DNA from: an uncultured Eubacteriales bacterium
GTDB taxonomy: Bacteria; Bacillota; Clostridia; Oscillospirales; Oscillospiraceae
Assembly (NCBI GenBank): GCA_905210385.1
Contig: CAJLWS010000019.1
Location: 1 to 12,898, forward strand
DNA: 12,898 bases
Direction of reading: 5' to 3'
Positions 5,630-12,892 of the stretch are shown one piece after another (position 1 is the stretch's first letter; the number at the start of each line of letters is the position of its first letter). The notes under the pieces were generated by a model. That model was given only the letters and a program-made list of their open reading frames with translations, was not told where the DNA came from and did no database searches. A program made the position numbers and the translations under genes.

Positions 5630-6649
5630 ATGAAAATTCGAATAACTGGCCTGGCTCTGGCAGGGCTTATGGCGGCATCTTTGGTTCTGCCTGCCTTTGC
5701 CGCCTCTTCGGAGGAGGTGCCGTCCTCAGAGATCTATCTGAATGGAGAAGCGGCACAGATGCTGGAGTATCGGCTCTACAAAGGTGTCAACTATATCACG
5801 GTTGAGTCCTTTATGGCTATGATGGACGCGGAGGCTTTGGTGGAGCAGGAGGATGGCACTGTCGTTGTTACTGCCGCCACAGTGACTGGTGTGGTTGACA
5901 TGGATGCCTCCCAAGAGGAGGGGCAGCTGTCCGGAGAGACAGAGGAGGACCCTAACCAGGGCGAAGACCGCGCTTTGATGGAATCAGAGGAGGAAAATGC
6001 TCAGACAGAGGAACTCCCGGAAGAGGATCCCGAGGCTGAGGAGACCCCCCAGGCCAATGTGGTGGAAGAAACCCTGACGTTTTCCGCGGTTCAGGGAGAG
6101 AACTATGTGGTGGCCAACGGACGCTATTTGTATGTAAAGAACGGCGTCCTGGAGCTGGACGGCAAAGTTGCTGTTCCGGTGCGGGTGCTGGCCGAGATCT
6201 TCAATCTGGATGTGGGCTATGACGGAGCTACCGGCAACGTCACACTTACCAGCCAGGAGGGGGTTGGCGCCTATCTGGAGAGCGGCGACGCTTACTACGA
6301 TGGCGATGTTCTCTATTGGCTGTCCCGTATCATCTACTCTGAGAGCGGCAACCAGCCTCTGGAGGGCAAGATTGCCGTGGGCAACGTGGTGATGAACCGT
6401 GTGGCTAGCCCGCTGTTTCCCGACACCATCTATGATGTGCTGTTTCAGCGGAATCAATTCAGCCCCGCAGCCACTGGTTCCATTTACCGTACGCCCAATG
6501 AGGCGTCGGTGGTTGCGGCCAAGCTGGTGATGGACGGTGCGGTCTCCCTGAAGAATGTCTTGTTCTTCAACGCCGCTGGCCTGAACAGCTATGCATCCCG
6601 CAACCGCCCCTATGTGGCTACCATTGGAAACCATGCGTTCTACGCATAA
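5630..6649 (+). CDS. Secreted cell-wall hydrolase, SleB/Hydrolase_2 family, with acidic insertion
   Basis: ATG 5630 follows AAGGAGAG (5617-5624); the product has 339 residues. It starts with a signal peptide (MKIRITGLALAGLMAASLVL, cleavage likely after PAFA). The stalk domain is split: first part at about 33-92, second at about 148-208 (YVVANGRYLYV; KVAVPVRVLAEIFNLD). Between them lies an acidic, disorder-like linker at about 94-147, with roughly 22 Glu/Asp in 54 residues. The catalytic domain (about 226-339) has VLYWLSRIIYSESGNQPLEG with E238 as expected catalytic Glu, AVGNVVMNRV, NQFSPA and VATIGNHAFYA. It is a clear paralogue of the preceding gene, which lacks the insertion, and the pair probably arose by tandem duplication. 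It should hydrolyse peptidoglycan outside the membrane. The linker may bind cations or space the domains; that is inference. Confidence 0.9.
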   Translation: MKIRITGLALAGLMAASLVLPAFAASSEEVPSSEIYLNGEAAQMLEYRLYKGVNYITVESFMAMMDAEALVEQEDGTVVVTAATVTGVVDMDASQEEGQLSGETEEDPNQGEDRALMESEEENAQTEELPEEDPEAEETPQANVVEETLTFSAVQGENYVVANGRYLYVKNGVLELDGKVAVPVRVLAEIFNLDVGYDGATGNVTLTSQEGVGAYLESGDAYYDGDVLYWLSRIIYSESGNQPLEGKIAVGNVVMNRVASPLFPDTIYDVLFQRNQFSPAATGSIYRTPNEASVVAAKLVMDGAVSLKNVLFFNAAGLNSYASRNRPYVATIGNHAFYA

Positions 6650-6673
6650 GACGCTTAAGTAAGAGAAAGACGG

Positions 6674-6715
6674 ATCAGGGTCGCCGGGTTGTTCCCGGCG
6701 GCCCTGATAAAATTT
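6674..6715 (+). terminator. Terminator of the second SleB-like gene
   Basis: A 15-bp GC-rich stem (6674-6688 with 6694-6708, one T-G pair) closes a TTGTT loop. It is followed by AAAATTT rather than a strong T-run. Confidence 0.65.
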
Positions 6716-6727
6716 GCAAAGAAAGGG

Positions 6728-6755
6728 TTGACAAGGGCAAAGAATCTGCTATAAT
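6728..6755 (+). promoter_or_regulatory. Near-consensus promoter of the tRNA gene
   Basis: TTGACA (6728-6733) and TATAAT (6750-6755) are both perfect consensus hexamers with a 16-base spacer, as expected for a highly expressed stable RNA. The tRNA starts 33 bases after the -10. Confidence 0.85.
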
Positions 6756-6787
6756 AACAAATGCTCGTCTGGGGGCGGGCGGCAGAT

Positions 6788-6861
6788 AGCGGATTAGTGT
6801 AATGGTAGCACAGCAGACTCTGACTCTGTTTGTGAGGGTTCGAATCCTTCATCCGCTGCCA
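6788..6861 (+). tRNA. tRNA-Gln (anticodon CUG)
   Basis: The acceptor arms AGCGGAT (6788-6794) and ATCCGCT (6851-6857) pair, followed by G and an encoded CCA (6858-6861). The D-arm GTGTAATGGTAGCAC and the T-arm GAGG-GTTCGAATC-CTTC are canonical. The anticodon loop reads C-T-CTG-A-C, giving anticodon CUG, which decodes CAG as glutamine. The mature body is 71 bases before CCA. It stands alone with its own promoter and terminator. In most Clostridia tRNA-Gln is charged by the Glu-tRNA(Gln) transamidation route, but that is family knowledge and not visible here. Confidence 0.95.
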
Positions 6862-6901
6862 AAACGAAAGGGCATCCGTAAGGATGTCCTTTCGTTTTGG
6901 G
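6859..6901 (+). terminator. Terminator of the tRNA, stem begins in the CCA end
   Basis: A 19-bp stem (6859-6877 with 6882-6900, one G-T pair) closes a GTAA loop. The stem starts with the CCA of the tRNA itself, and the T-run (TTTT) lies inside the 3' arm. Processing must open this stem to free the CCA end. Confidence 0.75.
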
Positions 6902-7020
6902 CTTCATTGCCTTTCGGTATTTCCATACTTGGGACGGCAGAGCCGCCCATGTGCCAAGGTTTTCACCTCCGGCAAAACGCTTGCGCGGCGTAGATGCACT
7001 GCTGGTCAAAAGACCGGATG

Positions 7021-7050
7021 GGCACGGCTTCGGTCGTGCCAACTTTTTTG
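7021..7050 (+). terminator. Orphan terminator upstream of the DUF4317 gene
   Basis: GGCACGGC and GTCGTGCC (7021-7028, 7033-7040) form an 8-bp stem closing a very stable C(TTCG)G tetraloop, followed by AACTTTTTTG. No gene lies between the tRNA terminator and this one, so it is either a back-up, the end of a small RNA from 6902-7040, or an attenuator in the DUF4317 leader. Confidence 0.75.
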
Positions 7051-7117
7051 CAAAAATAGGGGCGGGTTCCGAGCAGCCAAGGGAGATCCGGGATCGCCAC
7101 AGACAGGAGGAACAGGT

Positions 7118-8242
7118 ATGAACGAGCGGGAAGTGGCCGAGCTGCGCCGCCGGTTTAAGCCAGAGCGCAATAGCTTCGGCAAGATCAAGGGCTGCTATGT
7201 GAACGAATTGGGGCACATCACATCCCGGTTTGAGCAATCTCTGGCCATGATGAGCCAGGATGAGACGGAACTGTTGCTGGGGGTGCTGCGCAAGACCCTG
7301 TCCGGTACCCTGGAGAAAAATTTAGTCAATCTGAGCTTTGAGACCGGCCAGGTGGCCTATGGGGAGGAACACAAGCTGCTGCGTACCCTGCGGGATAGTG
7401 AGCTGAAGGATGAGGATGCGGTGGAGACTTTTTTCCAAAAGGTGTCTGACAGTGTGCAGATGGAGGGGGGATACCTCATCCTGCTGGTGTGCGACGCCTA
7501 TGATGTGCCCCGGCGTAGAGGGGAGGAGCCGGCGGAGGACAGCGGGGAGGTGTACCGCTACATCCTGTGCAGCATCTGCCCAGTGGCGGAGACTAAGCCA
7601 GCCCTGAGCTATTATATGCGGGAGAACGAGTTTCACAACCGTCAGATGAACCAGCTGGTATCCGCACCCGCCTTGGGATTCCTATTTCCCGCCTTTGATG
7701 ACCGGGCGGCCAACCTGTACGGGGCGTTGTGCTACACAAAAGACCCTGCCCAAAGCCATGAGGAGTTCATCCAAGCGGTATTTCACACCCAAGCCCCCAT
7801 GCCTGCCGCTGCCCAGCGGGAGAACTTTCAGGCCGCCCTGGCCGGAAGCCTGGAAAAGGACAGCAGCTATGAGGTGGTGCAGGCGGTTCATGGCCAGCTG
7901 CGGGAGATGATCGCGGTTCACAAAGAGAGCAAGGAACAGGAATCTCTTACCCTGACAAAGGGCCAGATGGCAGGGGTGCTGCGCTCCTGTGGGGTTGCCC
8001 CGGAGCACACCCAGGCTTTTACAGACCGTTTTGACGAGACCTTCGGACCCGATGCCCAGGTGAGTCCACGCAACCTCATTGATACCGGAAAGGTGGAGGT
8101 ACGGACCCCAGACGTGGTGGTCCAGGTGAACCCGGAACGGGGAGATCTGGTGCGCACAGAAATGATCCAAGGCTGCAAGTACATCATGATCCGGGTGGAC
8201 GGAGAGGTAGAGGTAAACGGTGTGGAGATTCACATCGGCTAA
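7118..8242 (+). CDS. DUF4317 family protein
   Basis: The product is 374 residues from ATG 7118, which is preceded by AGGAGG (7105-7110) at 7 bases. An in-frame extension upstream to 6884 is discarded because it would read through the orphan terminator and has no Shine-Dalgarno. The protein starts MNEREVAELRRRFKPERNSF and contains IKGCYVNELGHITSRFEQSL, YLILLVCDAYDVP, LCSICPVAETKPALSYY and PALGFLFPAFDDRAANLYGALCYTK, which I recognise as the DUF4317 pattern of Clostridia. No function is known for this family. There is no signal peptide or membrane segment, so it should be cytoplasmic. A glycine- and hydrophobic-rich C-terminus (CKYIMIRVDGEVEVNG) ends the protein. It is a single-gene unit with a strong terminator. 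No good promoter was seen just upstream. Confidence 0.85.
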   Translation: MNEREVAELRRRFKPERNSFGKIKGCYVNELGHITSRFEQSLAMMSQDETELLLGVLRKTLSGTLEKNLVNLSFETGQVAYGEEHKLLRTLRDSELKDEDAVETFFQKVSDSVQMEGGYLILLVCDAYDVPRRRGEEPAEDSGEVYRYILCSICPVAETKPALSYYMRENEFHNRQMNQLVSAPALGFLFPAFDDRAANLYGALCYTKDPAQSHEEFIQAVFHTQAPMPAAAQRENFQAALAGSLEKDSSYEVVQAVHGQLREMIAVHKESKEQESLTLTKGQMAGVLRSCGVAPEHTQAFTDRFDETFGPDAQVSPRNLIDTGKVEVRTPDVVVQVNPERGDLVRTEMIQGCKYIMIRVDGEVEVNGVEIHIG

Positions 8243-8254
8243 AGAAAATGTGGT

Positions 8255-8287
8255 AAGGCCCTGGGGTATGTGCCCCAGGGCCTTGTT
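8255..8287 (+). terminator. Terminator of the DUF4317 gene
   Basis: A perfect 12-bp stem, AAGGCCCTGGGG (8255-8266) with CCCCAGGGCCTT (8273-8284), closes a 6-base loop 12 bases after the stop. The following GTTATG has only a poor T-run. Confidence 0.8.
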
Positions 8288-8322
8288 ATGGGGAGCGGAC
8301 GGGGCAGACGGCAGGCTGGCTC

Positions 8323-8351
8323 TTGTCTGCCAGAGAAAATAATGTTATAAT
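8323..8351 (+). promoter_or_regulatory. Promoter of the ddl-murF-ABC-F operon
   Basis: TTGTCT (8323-8328) and TATAAT (8346-8351) have the ideal 17-base spacing. This would give a leader of about 115 bases before ddl. The -35 overlaps the right arm of an inverted repeat, GGCAGAC/GTCTGCC (8303-8309 and 8325-8331). Confidence 0.7.
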
Positions 8352-8380
8352 GCTACAATGATTTACTAGCCGGCGGTGAT

Positions 8381-8479
8381 GTGACCGTGGCCTTCGCATA
8401 TACTGTGAAAGATTGGATCCGGATGACACGGCCTATGGCGGAGGAACGTCGCCGCCATGGCATAGGGAGGTTTCTATGA
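8381..8479 (+). CDS. Possible 32-residue leader ORF coupled to ddl
   Basis: Starting at GTG 8381, a frame of 32 codons ends with TGA at 8477-8479, overlapping the ddl start as ATGA. The peptide reads MTVAFAYTVKDWIRMTRPMA and ends EERRRHGIGRFL: basic, with no known family. GGTGAT (8375-8380) next to the start can pair with the anti-Shine-Dalgarno end of 16S rRNA but is a weak site. The overlap with ddl and the position inside the leader suggest translational coupling; it could also be chance. Confidence 0.3.
   Translation: MTVAFAYTVKDWIRMTRPMAEERRRHGIGRFL
8435..8458. repeat. Leader hairpin next to the ddl Shine-Dalgarno
   Basis: ATGGCGG (8435-8441) and CCGCCAT (8452-8458) are exact reverse complements around a 10-base loop. 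CCTATG (8432-8437) and CATAGG (8461-8466) offer an alternative pairing that would cover part of the GGGAGG Shine-Dalgarno (8465-8470). Confidence 0.35.
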
Positions 8480-9522
8480 AGATTGTCGTATTGGCTGGGG
8501 GGATGAGCCCCGAGCGAAATGTGTCCCTGTCCAGCGGGACGAAGATCTGCCAGACCCTGCGGGAGTTGGGCCACCAGGCCGCCCTGGTGGATATGTATCT
8601 GGGGGCGGAACCTGCCGGGGCCGACCCCTTTGACGCGCCCCTGGCCGGGCAGGGCGCCCAGGTGGCCCGTCAGGAGCCGGACCTGGAACAGCTCAGGGCG
8701 TCCCGTCCCGATGGGGGAGGCAGCCTGTTCGGGCCCGGTGTGCTGGAACTGTGCCGGGGGGCTGATGTGGTTTTCCTGGCCCTTCACGGCACCTGTGGAG
8801 AGGATGGCCGGGTGCAGGCTGCCTTTGACCTGCTGGGCATTCCCTACACCGGTTCGGGGTATCTGGGCAGCGCCATTGCTCTGGATAAGGATCTGACCAA
8901 GCGCCTGGTGGCCCCCCTGGGCATCCATACCCCCAGTTGGGAGACGGTGCGCTATGGGGCGGAGGACATCCCTGGTCTGCTCAGCCGCCTGGATTTGCCC
9001 TGTGTGGTCAAGCCGGTGGGTTCCGGTTCCTCCATTGGAGTGTCCATTGCCCACGACCGGGAAGAGCTGGAGCGGGCCTTGAACCTGGGCCTGGCCCAGG
9101 GAGGGCACTGCGTTATTGAGCAGTACATATCCGGAAGGGAGATCCAGGTGGGCATTTTGGAGGACGTTGCACTGCCCTCTATCGAGATTATCCCTAAGAA
9201 GGGGTTTTACGACTATGAGAACAAGTACCAGCCTGGGGCGGCGGAGGAGATCTGCCCAGCCCCCATTCCGCCGGAGTGGGAGGCACGGTTGGGGCAGGCG
9301 GCTTTGACCGTGTTTCACACCTTGGGGTTGGCGGTGTACTCCCGGGCGGACTTTATCGTCACCCCAGACGGCACGCCCTGGTTTCTGGAGATCAATACCC
9401 TGCCTGGCATGACACCAACCAGCCTGGTCCCCCAGGAGGCCCAGGCCATTGGGGTGGACTATGGGGAACTGTGCGAGCGAATCATCCAGGCATCCCTGAG
9501 AGCCCGAAAAGCGAGTAAGTGA
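8476..9522 (+). CDS. ddl: D-alanine--D-alanine ligase
   Basis: This cytoplasmic ATP-grasp enzyme joins two D-Ala with ATP to give the dipeptide used by MurF. The start is ATG 8476, with GGGAGG (8465-8470) 5 bases before; product 348 residues. The N-domain opens MKIVVLAGGMSPERNVSLSS. Further marks are ALHGTCGEDGRVQ (about 102-114), the nucleotide-binding LPCVVKPVGSGSSIGVS (about 174-190), the omega-loop FYDYENKY (about 244-251) and the metal-binding EINTLPGMTPTSLVP. Tyr251 of the 'KY' pair matches the Tyr of ordinary D-Ala-D-Ala ligases; the D-Ala-D-Lac enzymes of intrinsically vancomycin-resistant lactic acid bacteria have Phe there. So a D-Ala-D-Ala, vancomycin-sensitive type of precursor is predicted. 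It is the first large gene of the operon; murF starts 33 bases after its stop. Confidence 0.96.
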   Translation: MKIVVLAGGMSPERNVSLSSGTKICQTLRELGHQAALVDMYLGAEPAGADPFDAPLAGQGAQVARQEPDLEQLRASRPDGGGSLFGPGVLELCRGADVVFLALHGTCGEDGRVQAAFDLLGIPYTGSGYLGSAIALDKDLTKRLVAPLGIHTPSWETVRYGAEDIPGLLSRLDLPCVVKPVGSGSSIGVSIAHDREELERALNLGLAQGGHCVIEQYISGREIQVGILEDVALPSIEIIPKKGFYDYENKYQPGAAEEICPAPIPPEWEARLGQAALTVFHTLGLAVYSRADFIVTPDGTPWFLEINTLPGMTPTSLVPQEAQAIGVDYGELCERIIQASLRARKASK

Positions 9523-9555
9523 GCCGAAAGCGGGAAATAGATAGGAGAGGTAAAA

Positions 9556-10959
9556 ATGGAAGCGATGACCCTTCGCCAGCTCTTGCAGGCGGTTGGCGGA
9601 ACCCTGCTGGGGGATGTCAGTGATCTGAATATGGAATTCGCCGATGTGTGTACGGACAGCCGCCAGATGAAGGAGGGTTCCCTGTTCATTCCCTTGGAGG
9701 GAGAACGGTTTGATGGTCACGCCTTCATCAACGGCGCCCTGCAGGCGGGAGCAGCGGGCTGCCTGACGGCCCGGGAGCGGGAGAGCTATCTGCCGGGGAA
9801 GTTCTATGTGAAGGTGCGCTCCACCCAGCGGGCCCTTCGGGATCTGGCCCGGTACTACAAGAGCCAGTTTCCCATTCCCTTTGTGGCAATCACCGGCTCG
9901 GTGGGCAAGACTACCACCAAGGACATGGCGGCGGCGGTGCTCAGTGTCCGCTACCGGGTGCTCAAAACAGAGGGAAATTTCAACAACGACATCGGCCTGC
10001 CCCTGACCCTGCTGCGGCTGGACCGCAGCCATGAGATCTGCGTGGTGGAGATGGGGATGGACCATGCCGGGGAGATCGATTATTTAAGTGAACTGGTGGA
10101 GCCAGATGTGGCGGTAATCACCAATATTGGAGACTCCCACATTGAGAATTTAGGCAGCCGGGAGGCCATCTTCCAAGCCAAGTGTGAGATTTTCAACCAC
10201 TTGAAGCCGGGAGGCTTGGCCATCCTGAATGGGGACGATCCCATGCTGGCTACCCTCCGCGGCAAACTGCCTCAGAAGACTTTGTTTGTAGGCAGAGGAG
10301 AGGGCATGGACTACGTGGCCTTGAACGTGGAGAGCGACGGCGCCACTCATTTGAACTGCACGGTGCGCACCCCGGCTACCCAGTTTCTGGCGGAGATCCC
10401 CGCTCTGGGTGCCCATATGGTCTATCCCACCCTGATGGCGGCAGCCCTGGCCGAGCATTTCGGCATGGGAGCGGATGAAATCACCCAAGGGCTCCGGGCT
10501 TTCCTGCCCACCAAGATGCGGATGAACGTCATCCGCTGCCCGGGAGATATTGTCATCCTGAATGACGCTTATAATGCAAACCCCCAGTCCATGCGGGCGG
10601 CTGCCGCCGTGCTCAGCGACGCTAAGGGCAGGCGAAAGGTGGCTGTGGTGGGGGACATGAAGGAATTGGGGCCAAGCAGCCCCTCCTTCCATCGGGCGGT
10701 GGGCGGCTATTTTGCCCAGGCGGGAGTGGATCACCTCATCGCTGTGGGCGATCTGGCCCGGTTCATTGCCGAGGGGGCTCGGGAGGCAGGCCTGGAGCAG
10801 GCAGACTATTATCCCGACCTGGAGCAGGCAGGACAGGCGCTAGTCCGGGAGTTACGATCCGGCGTTACAATTTTGGTAAAGGCGTCCCGGTCCATGGCTT
10901 TTGAAAAGATTGTAGATTATCTGTTGGCCAATGTGCCCCATGGGCGGCCGCAGGCGTGA
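9556..10959 (+). CDS. murF: UDP-N-acetylmuramoyl-tripeptide--D-alanyl-D-alanine ligase
   Basis: MurF adds the D-Ala-D-Ala made by Ddl to the UDP-MurNAc-tripeptide in the cytoplasm, completing the pentapeptide. The product is 467 residues, normal for the family, from ATG 9556 with AGGAGAGG (9543-9550) 5 bases before. The N-terminal domain has CTDSRQMKEGSLFIPLEGER (about 32-51). The ATP loop is ITGSVGKTTTKDM (about 112-124), followed by EGNFNNDIGLPLTLL and ITNIGDSHIENLGS (about 188-201). The C-domain has ILNDAYNANPQSM (about 334-346) and VGDMKELG. The usual LVKGSR motif near the C-terminus reads LVKASR (about 440-445). The family frequently has an Ala before the His in the NIG-x-x-H segment; here it is Ser. 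It sits between ddl and the ABC-F gene, consistent with one operon. Confidence 0.96.
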   Translation: MEAMTLRQLLQAVGGTLLGDVSDLNMEFADVCTDSRQMKEGSLFIPLEGERFDGHAFINGALQAGAAGCLTARERESYLPGKFYVKVRSTQRALRDLARYYKSQFPIPFVAITGSVGKTTTKDMAAAVLSVRYRVLKTEGNFNNDIGLPLTLLRLDRSHEICVVEMGMDHAGEIDYLSELVEPDVAVITNIGDSHIENLGSREAIFQAKCEIFNHLKPGGLAILNGDDPMLATLRGKLPQKTLFVGRGEGMDYVALNVESDGATHLNCTVRTPATQFLAEIPALGAHMVYPTLMAAALAEHFGMGADEITQGLRAFLPTKMRMNVIRCPGDIVILNDAYNANPQSMRAAAAVLSDAKGRRKVAVVGDMKELGPSSPSFHRAVGGYFAQAGVDHLIAVGDLARFIAEGAREAGLEQADYYPDLEQAGQALVRELRSGVTILVKASRSMAFEKIVDYLLANVPHGRPQA

Positions 10960-10977
10960 AATCATTGGAGCAGACAC

Positions 10978-12885
10978 ATGATTGATATACAGCTGACCGG
11001 CCTGGTGAAGGAGTTTGAGGTCGGCCGGAGAATTTTAGACGGCTTTTCCCTACAAGTGGATGAGGGAGAGCGAGTGGGCCTGCTGGGCAAGAATGGAGCA
11101 GGGAAAACCACCATTTTTCGCATTCTTACCGGACAGGTGGAGACAGACGAAGGAACGGTCGCCGTTGCTCCGGGGAAACGCCTGGGGCTTATCTCTCAGA
11201 TTCCCGTTTATCCTGAGGGTTATACGGTGCGGGACGTGCTGGATACTGCCTTTGAGCCCCTTCACGCCCTGGAGCGGGAGATGGAGCAGCTGGCTGCCCA
11301 GATGGGAGAAAACCCCTCCCCAGAGGTGATGACCCGTTATGACAGGCTGTCCGCCACCTTCGAGGCCGGCGGCGGTTATGATACGGGGACTCGCCTCAAC
11401 AAGGTGTGCAACGGTCTGAACATCGACGCTGACATGCGTCAGCGCCTTTTTTCCGCTCTGTCCGGTGGGGAGAAGACCCGTATTAATTTGGCTCGTCTGA
11501 TTCTGGAGGATACGGATATCCTCCTGCTAGATGAGCCTACCAACCATCTGGACCTGAACGCTACCGAGTGGCTGGAGGACTACCTGGAACACTTCAAGGG
11601 AACCGTGCTGGCGATCTCCCATGACCGGTGGTTTCTGGACAAGGTAGTCCGAAGAGTGGTGGAGGTCCACGACGGCAAGGCGGAGCTCTACTCCGGCAAT
11701 TACTCCTTCTATGTGGAGGAGAAGGAGCGGCGGTACCAGGAGCGGCTGAAGCAGTACGAGAAGGAGCAGGCCAAGATCGCGCAGCTGGAGGCAGCGGCGG
11801 AGCAGATGCGCCTGTGGGCTTTCAAGGGCAACGACAAGCAGTACAGACGGGCCATCAACATGGAGCGGCGCATTGAGCGTATGAGCACCACGGACAGGCC
11901 CACCAAGGAGCGCAAACTGACCACCCGGTTCGGAGAACGTGAGTTCTATGGGGATGAGGCCATGGTGATCGACCATCTGTCCAAGTCTTTTGGAGAGCGG
12001 AAGCTGTTCTCTAACTTGAATCTGGAGGTGGCGGGAGGGGAGCGTATCGCCCTGCTGGGGGACAACGGCACAGGCAAGTCTACCTTCCTAAAGATCGTTA
12101 TGGGAGAGGAACTTCCCGACGAGGGGACGGTTTACCTGGGTCCCTCCATCCGGGTGGGCTACCTGCCCCAGATCATCCACTTTGATCGGCCGGACCGCAA
12201 CCTGGTGGATACCATGCTGTATGCCCAGAACTGTACCACTCAGGAGGCCCGGGATCGGCTGGCTTCCTTTAAGTTTCGGGGGGAGGACGTGTTCAAGCCC
12301 GTGTCTGCCCTGTCCGGCGGGGAGCAGTCCCGGCTGAGGCTTTGCATGCTCATGGATAGCAAGATCAACCTGCTGATCTTGGATGAGCCTACCAACCACC
12401 TAGACATTGATTCCCGGGAGTGGATCGAAGAGGCGGTAGCCGAGTACGGAGGCAATCTGTTGTTCGTTTCCCACGACCGATACTTTATCGAAAAATTTGC
12501 CAGCCGGATCTGGATGCTGGAGGATGGAAAGATCACCGACTTCCGGGGGACCTATTCCGAATTCCGTGCCTGGCGTGAGCGGCAGGCACAGCTGAGAAAC
12601 GCCGCCAAACAGGCCGTTCCGGAGCCCATTAAACCCAAGGAGGACAAGCCACGTCGTCCCGGCGGCACCAAGGAACTGGAAAAGCAGGTGCGCACTGCTG
12701 AGCGAGCGGTGGAGAAGGTAGAGGTCCGCTTGGACGAGTTGGCGCAAGAGATGGAGAAGGCGGCCTCCGACTACCTGAAGCTCCAGGACCTGTACGCAGA
12801 GCGGGAAAAGTTGGAGGACGAGCTGGCTCACTTATATACGGAATGGGAGAAGCTGGCCGCCGAACTGGAGGAGGCCAAAGGCTGA
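10978..12885 (+). CDS. ABC-F family ATPase
   Basis: The 635-residue protein has two nucleotide-binding domains and no membrane segments, as in ABC-F proteins that act on the ribosome. Domain 1: Walker A GKNGAGKT (about 37-44), LSGGEKTR (161-168), Walker B ILLLDEPTNHLD (181-192). Domain 2: GDNGTGKS (361-368), LSGGEQSR (445-452), LLILDEPTNHLD (465-476). Between them is a long charged helical linker (about 230-320: SGNYSFYVEEKERRYQERL, then AFKGNDKQYRRAINMERRIE), the P-site tRNA interaction motif region. The C-terminal 75 residues are a coiled coil (KELEKQVRTAERAVEKVEVR and on). This fits the housekeeping YdiF/Uup-like type; an antibiotic-resistance ABC-F role cannot be excluded from sequence alone. 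The start ATG 10978 is preceded by TTGGAG (10965-10970) and lies 18 bases after murF, so the genes are probably co-transcribed. Confidence 0.93.
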   Translation: MIDIQLTGLVKEFEVGRRILDGFSLQVDEGERVGLLGKNGAGKTTIFRILTGQVETDEGTVAVAPGKRLGLISQIPVYPEGYTVRDVLDTAFEPLHALEREMEQLAAQMGENPSPEVMTRYDRLSATFEAGGGYDTGTRLNKVCNGLNIDADMRQRLFSALSGGEKTRINLARLILEDTDILLLDEPTNHLDLNATEWLEDYLEHFKGTVLAISHDRWFLDKVVRRVVEVHDGKAELYSGNYSFYVEEKERRYQERLKQYEKEQAKIAQLEAAAEQMRLWAFKGNDKQYRRAINMERRIERMSTTDRPTKERKLTTRFGEREFYGDEAMVIDHLSKSFGERKLFSNLNLEVAGGERIALLGDNGTGKSTFLKIVMGEELPDEGTVYLGPSIRVGYLPQIIHFDRPDRNLVDTMLYAQNCTTQEARDRLASFKFRGEDVFKPVSALSGGEQSRLRLCMLMDSKINLLILDEPTNHLDIDSREWIEEAVAEYGGNLLFVSHDRYFIEKFASRIWMLEDGKITDFRGTYSEFRAWRERQAQLRNAAKQAVPEPIKPKEDKPRRPGGTKELEKQVRTAERAVEKVEVRLDELAQEMEKAASDYLKLQDLYAEREKLEDELAHLYTEWEKLAAELEEAKG

Positions 12886-12892
12886 GAAGGAC

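Noticed and set aside
6884..7117. N-terminal extension of the DUF4317 protein
   Set aside because: It would begin inside the tRNA terminator and cross another terminator; the AGGAGG at 7105-7110 clearly serves ATG 7118.
8413..8475. N-terminal extension of Ddl
   Set aside because: The family begins at MKIVVLAGG, and GGGAGG at 8465-8470 serves ATG 8476.
9208..9231. D-Ala-D-Lac (vancomycin-resistance type) ligase
   Set aside because: The omega-loop has Tyr (NKY) where D-lactate-using ligases have Phe, and there is no vanH/vanX-like neighbour.
8353..10065. Long open frame of 570 codons on the minus strand
   Set aside because: It lies antisense to ddl and murF, whose motifs are complete; its translation is low-complexity (many His, Gln, Gly, Pro) and matches nothing. 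It is a GC-driven shadow.
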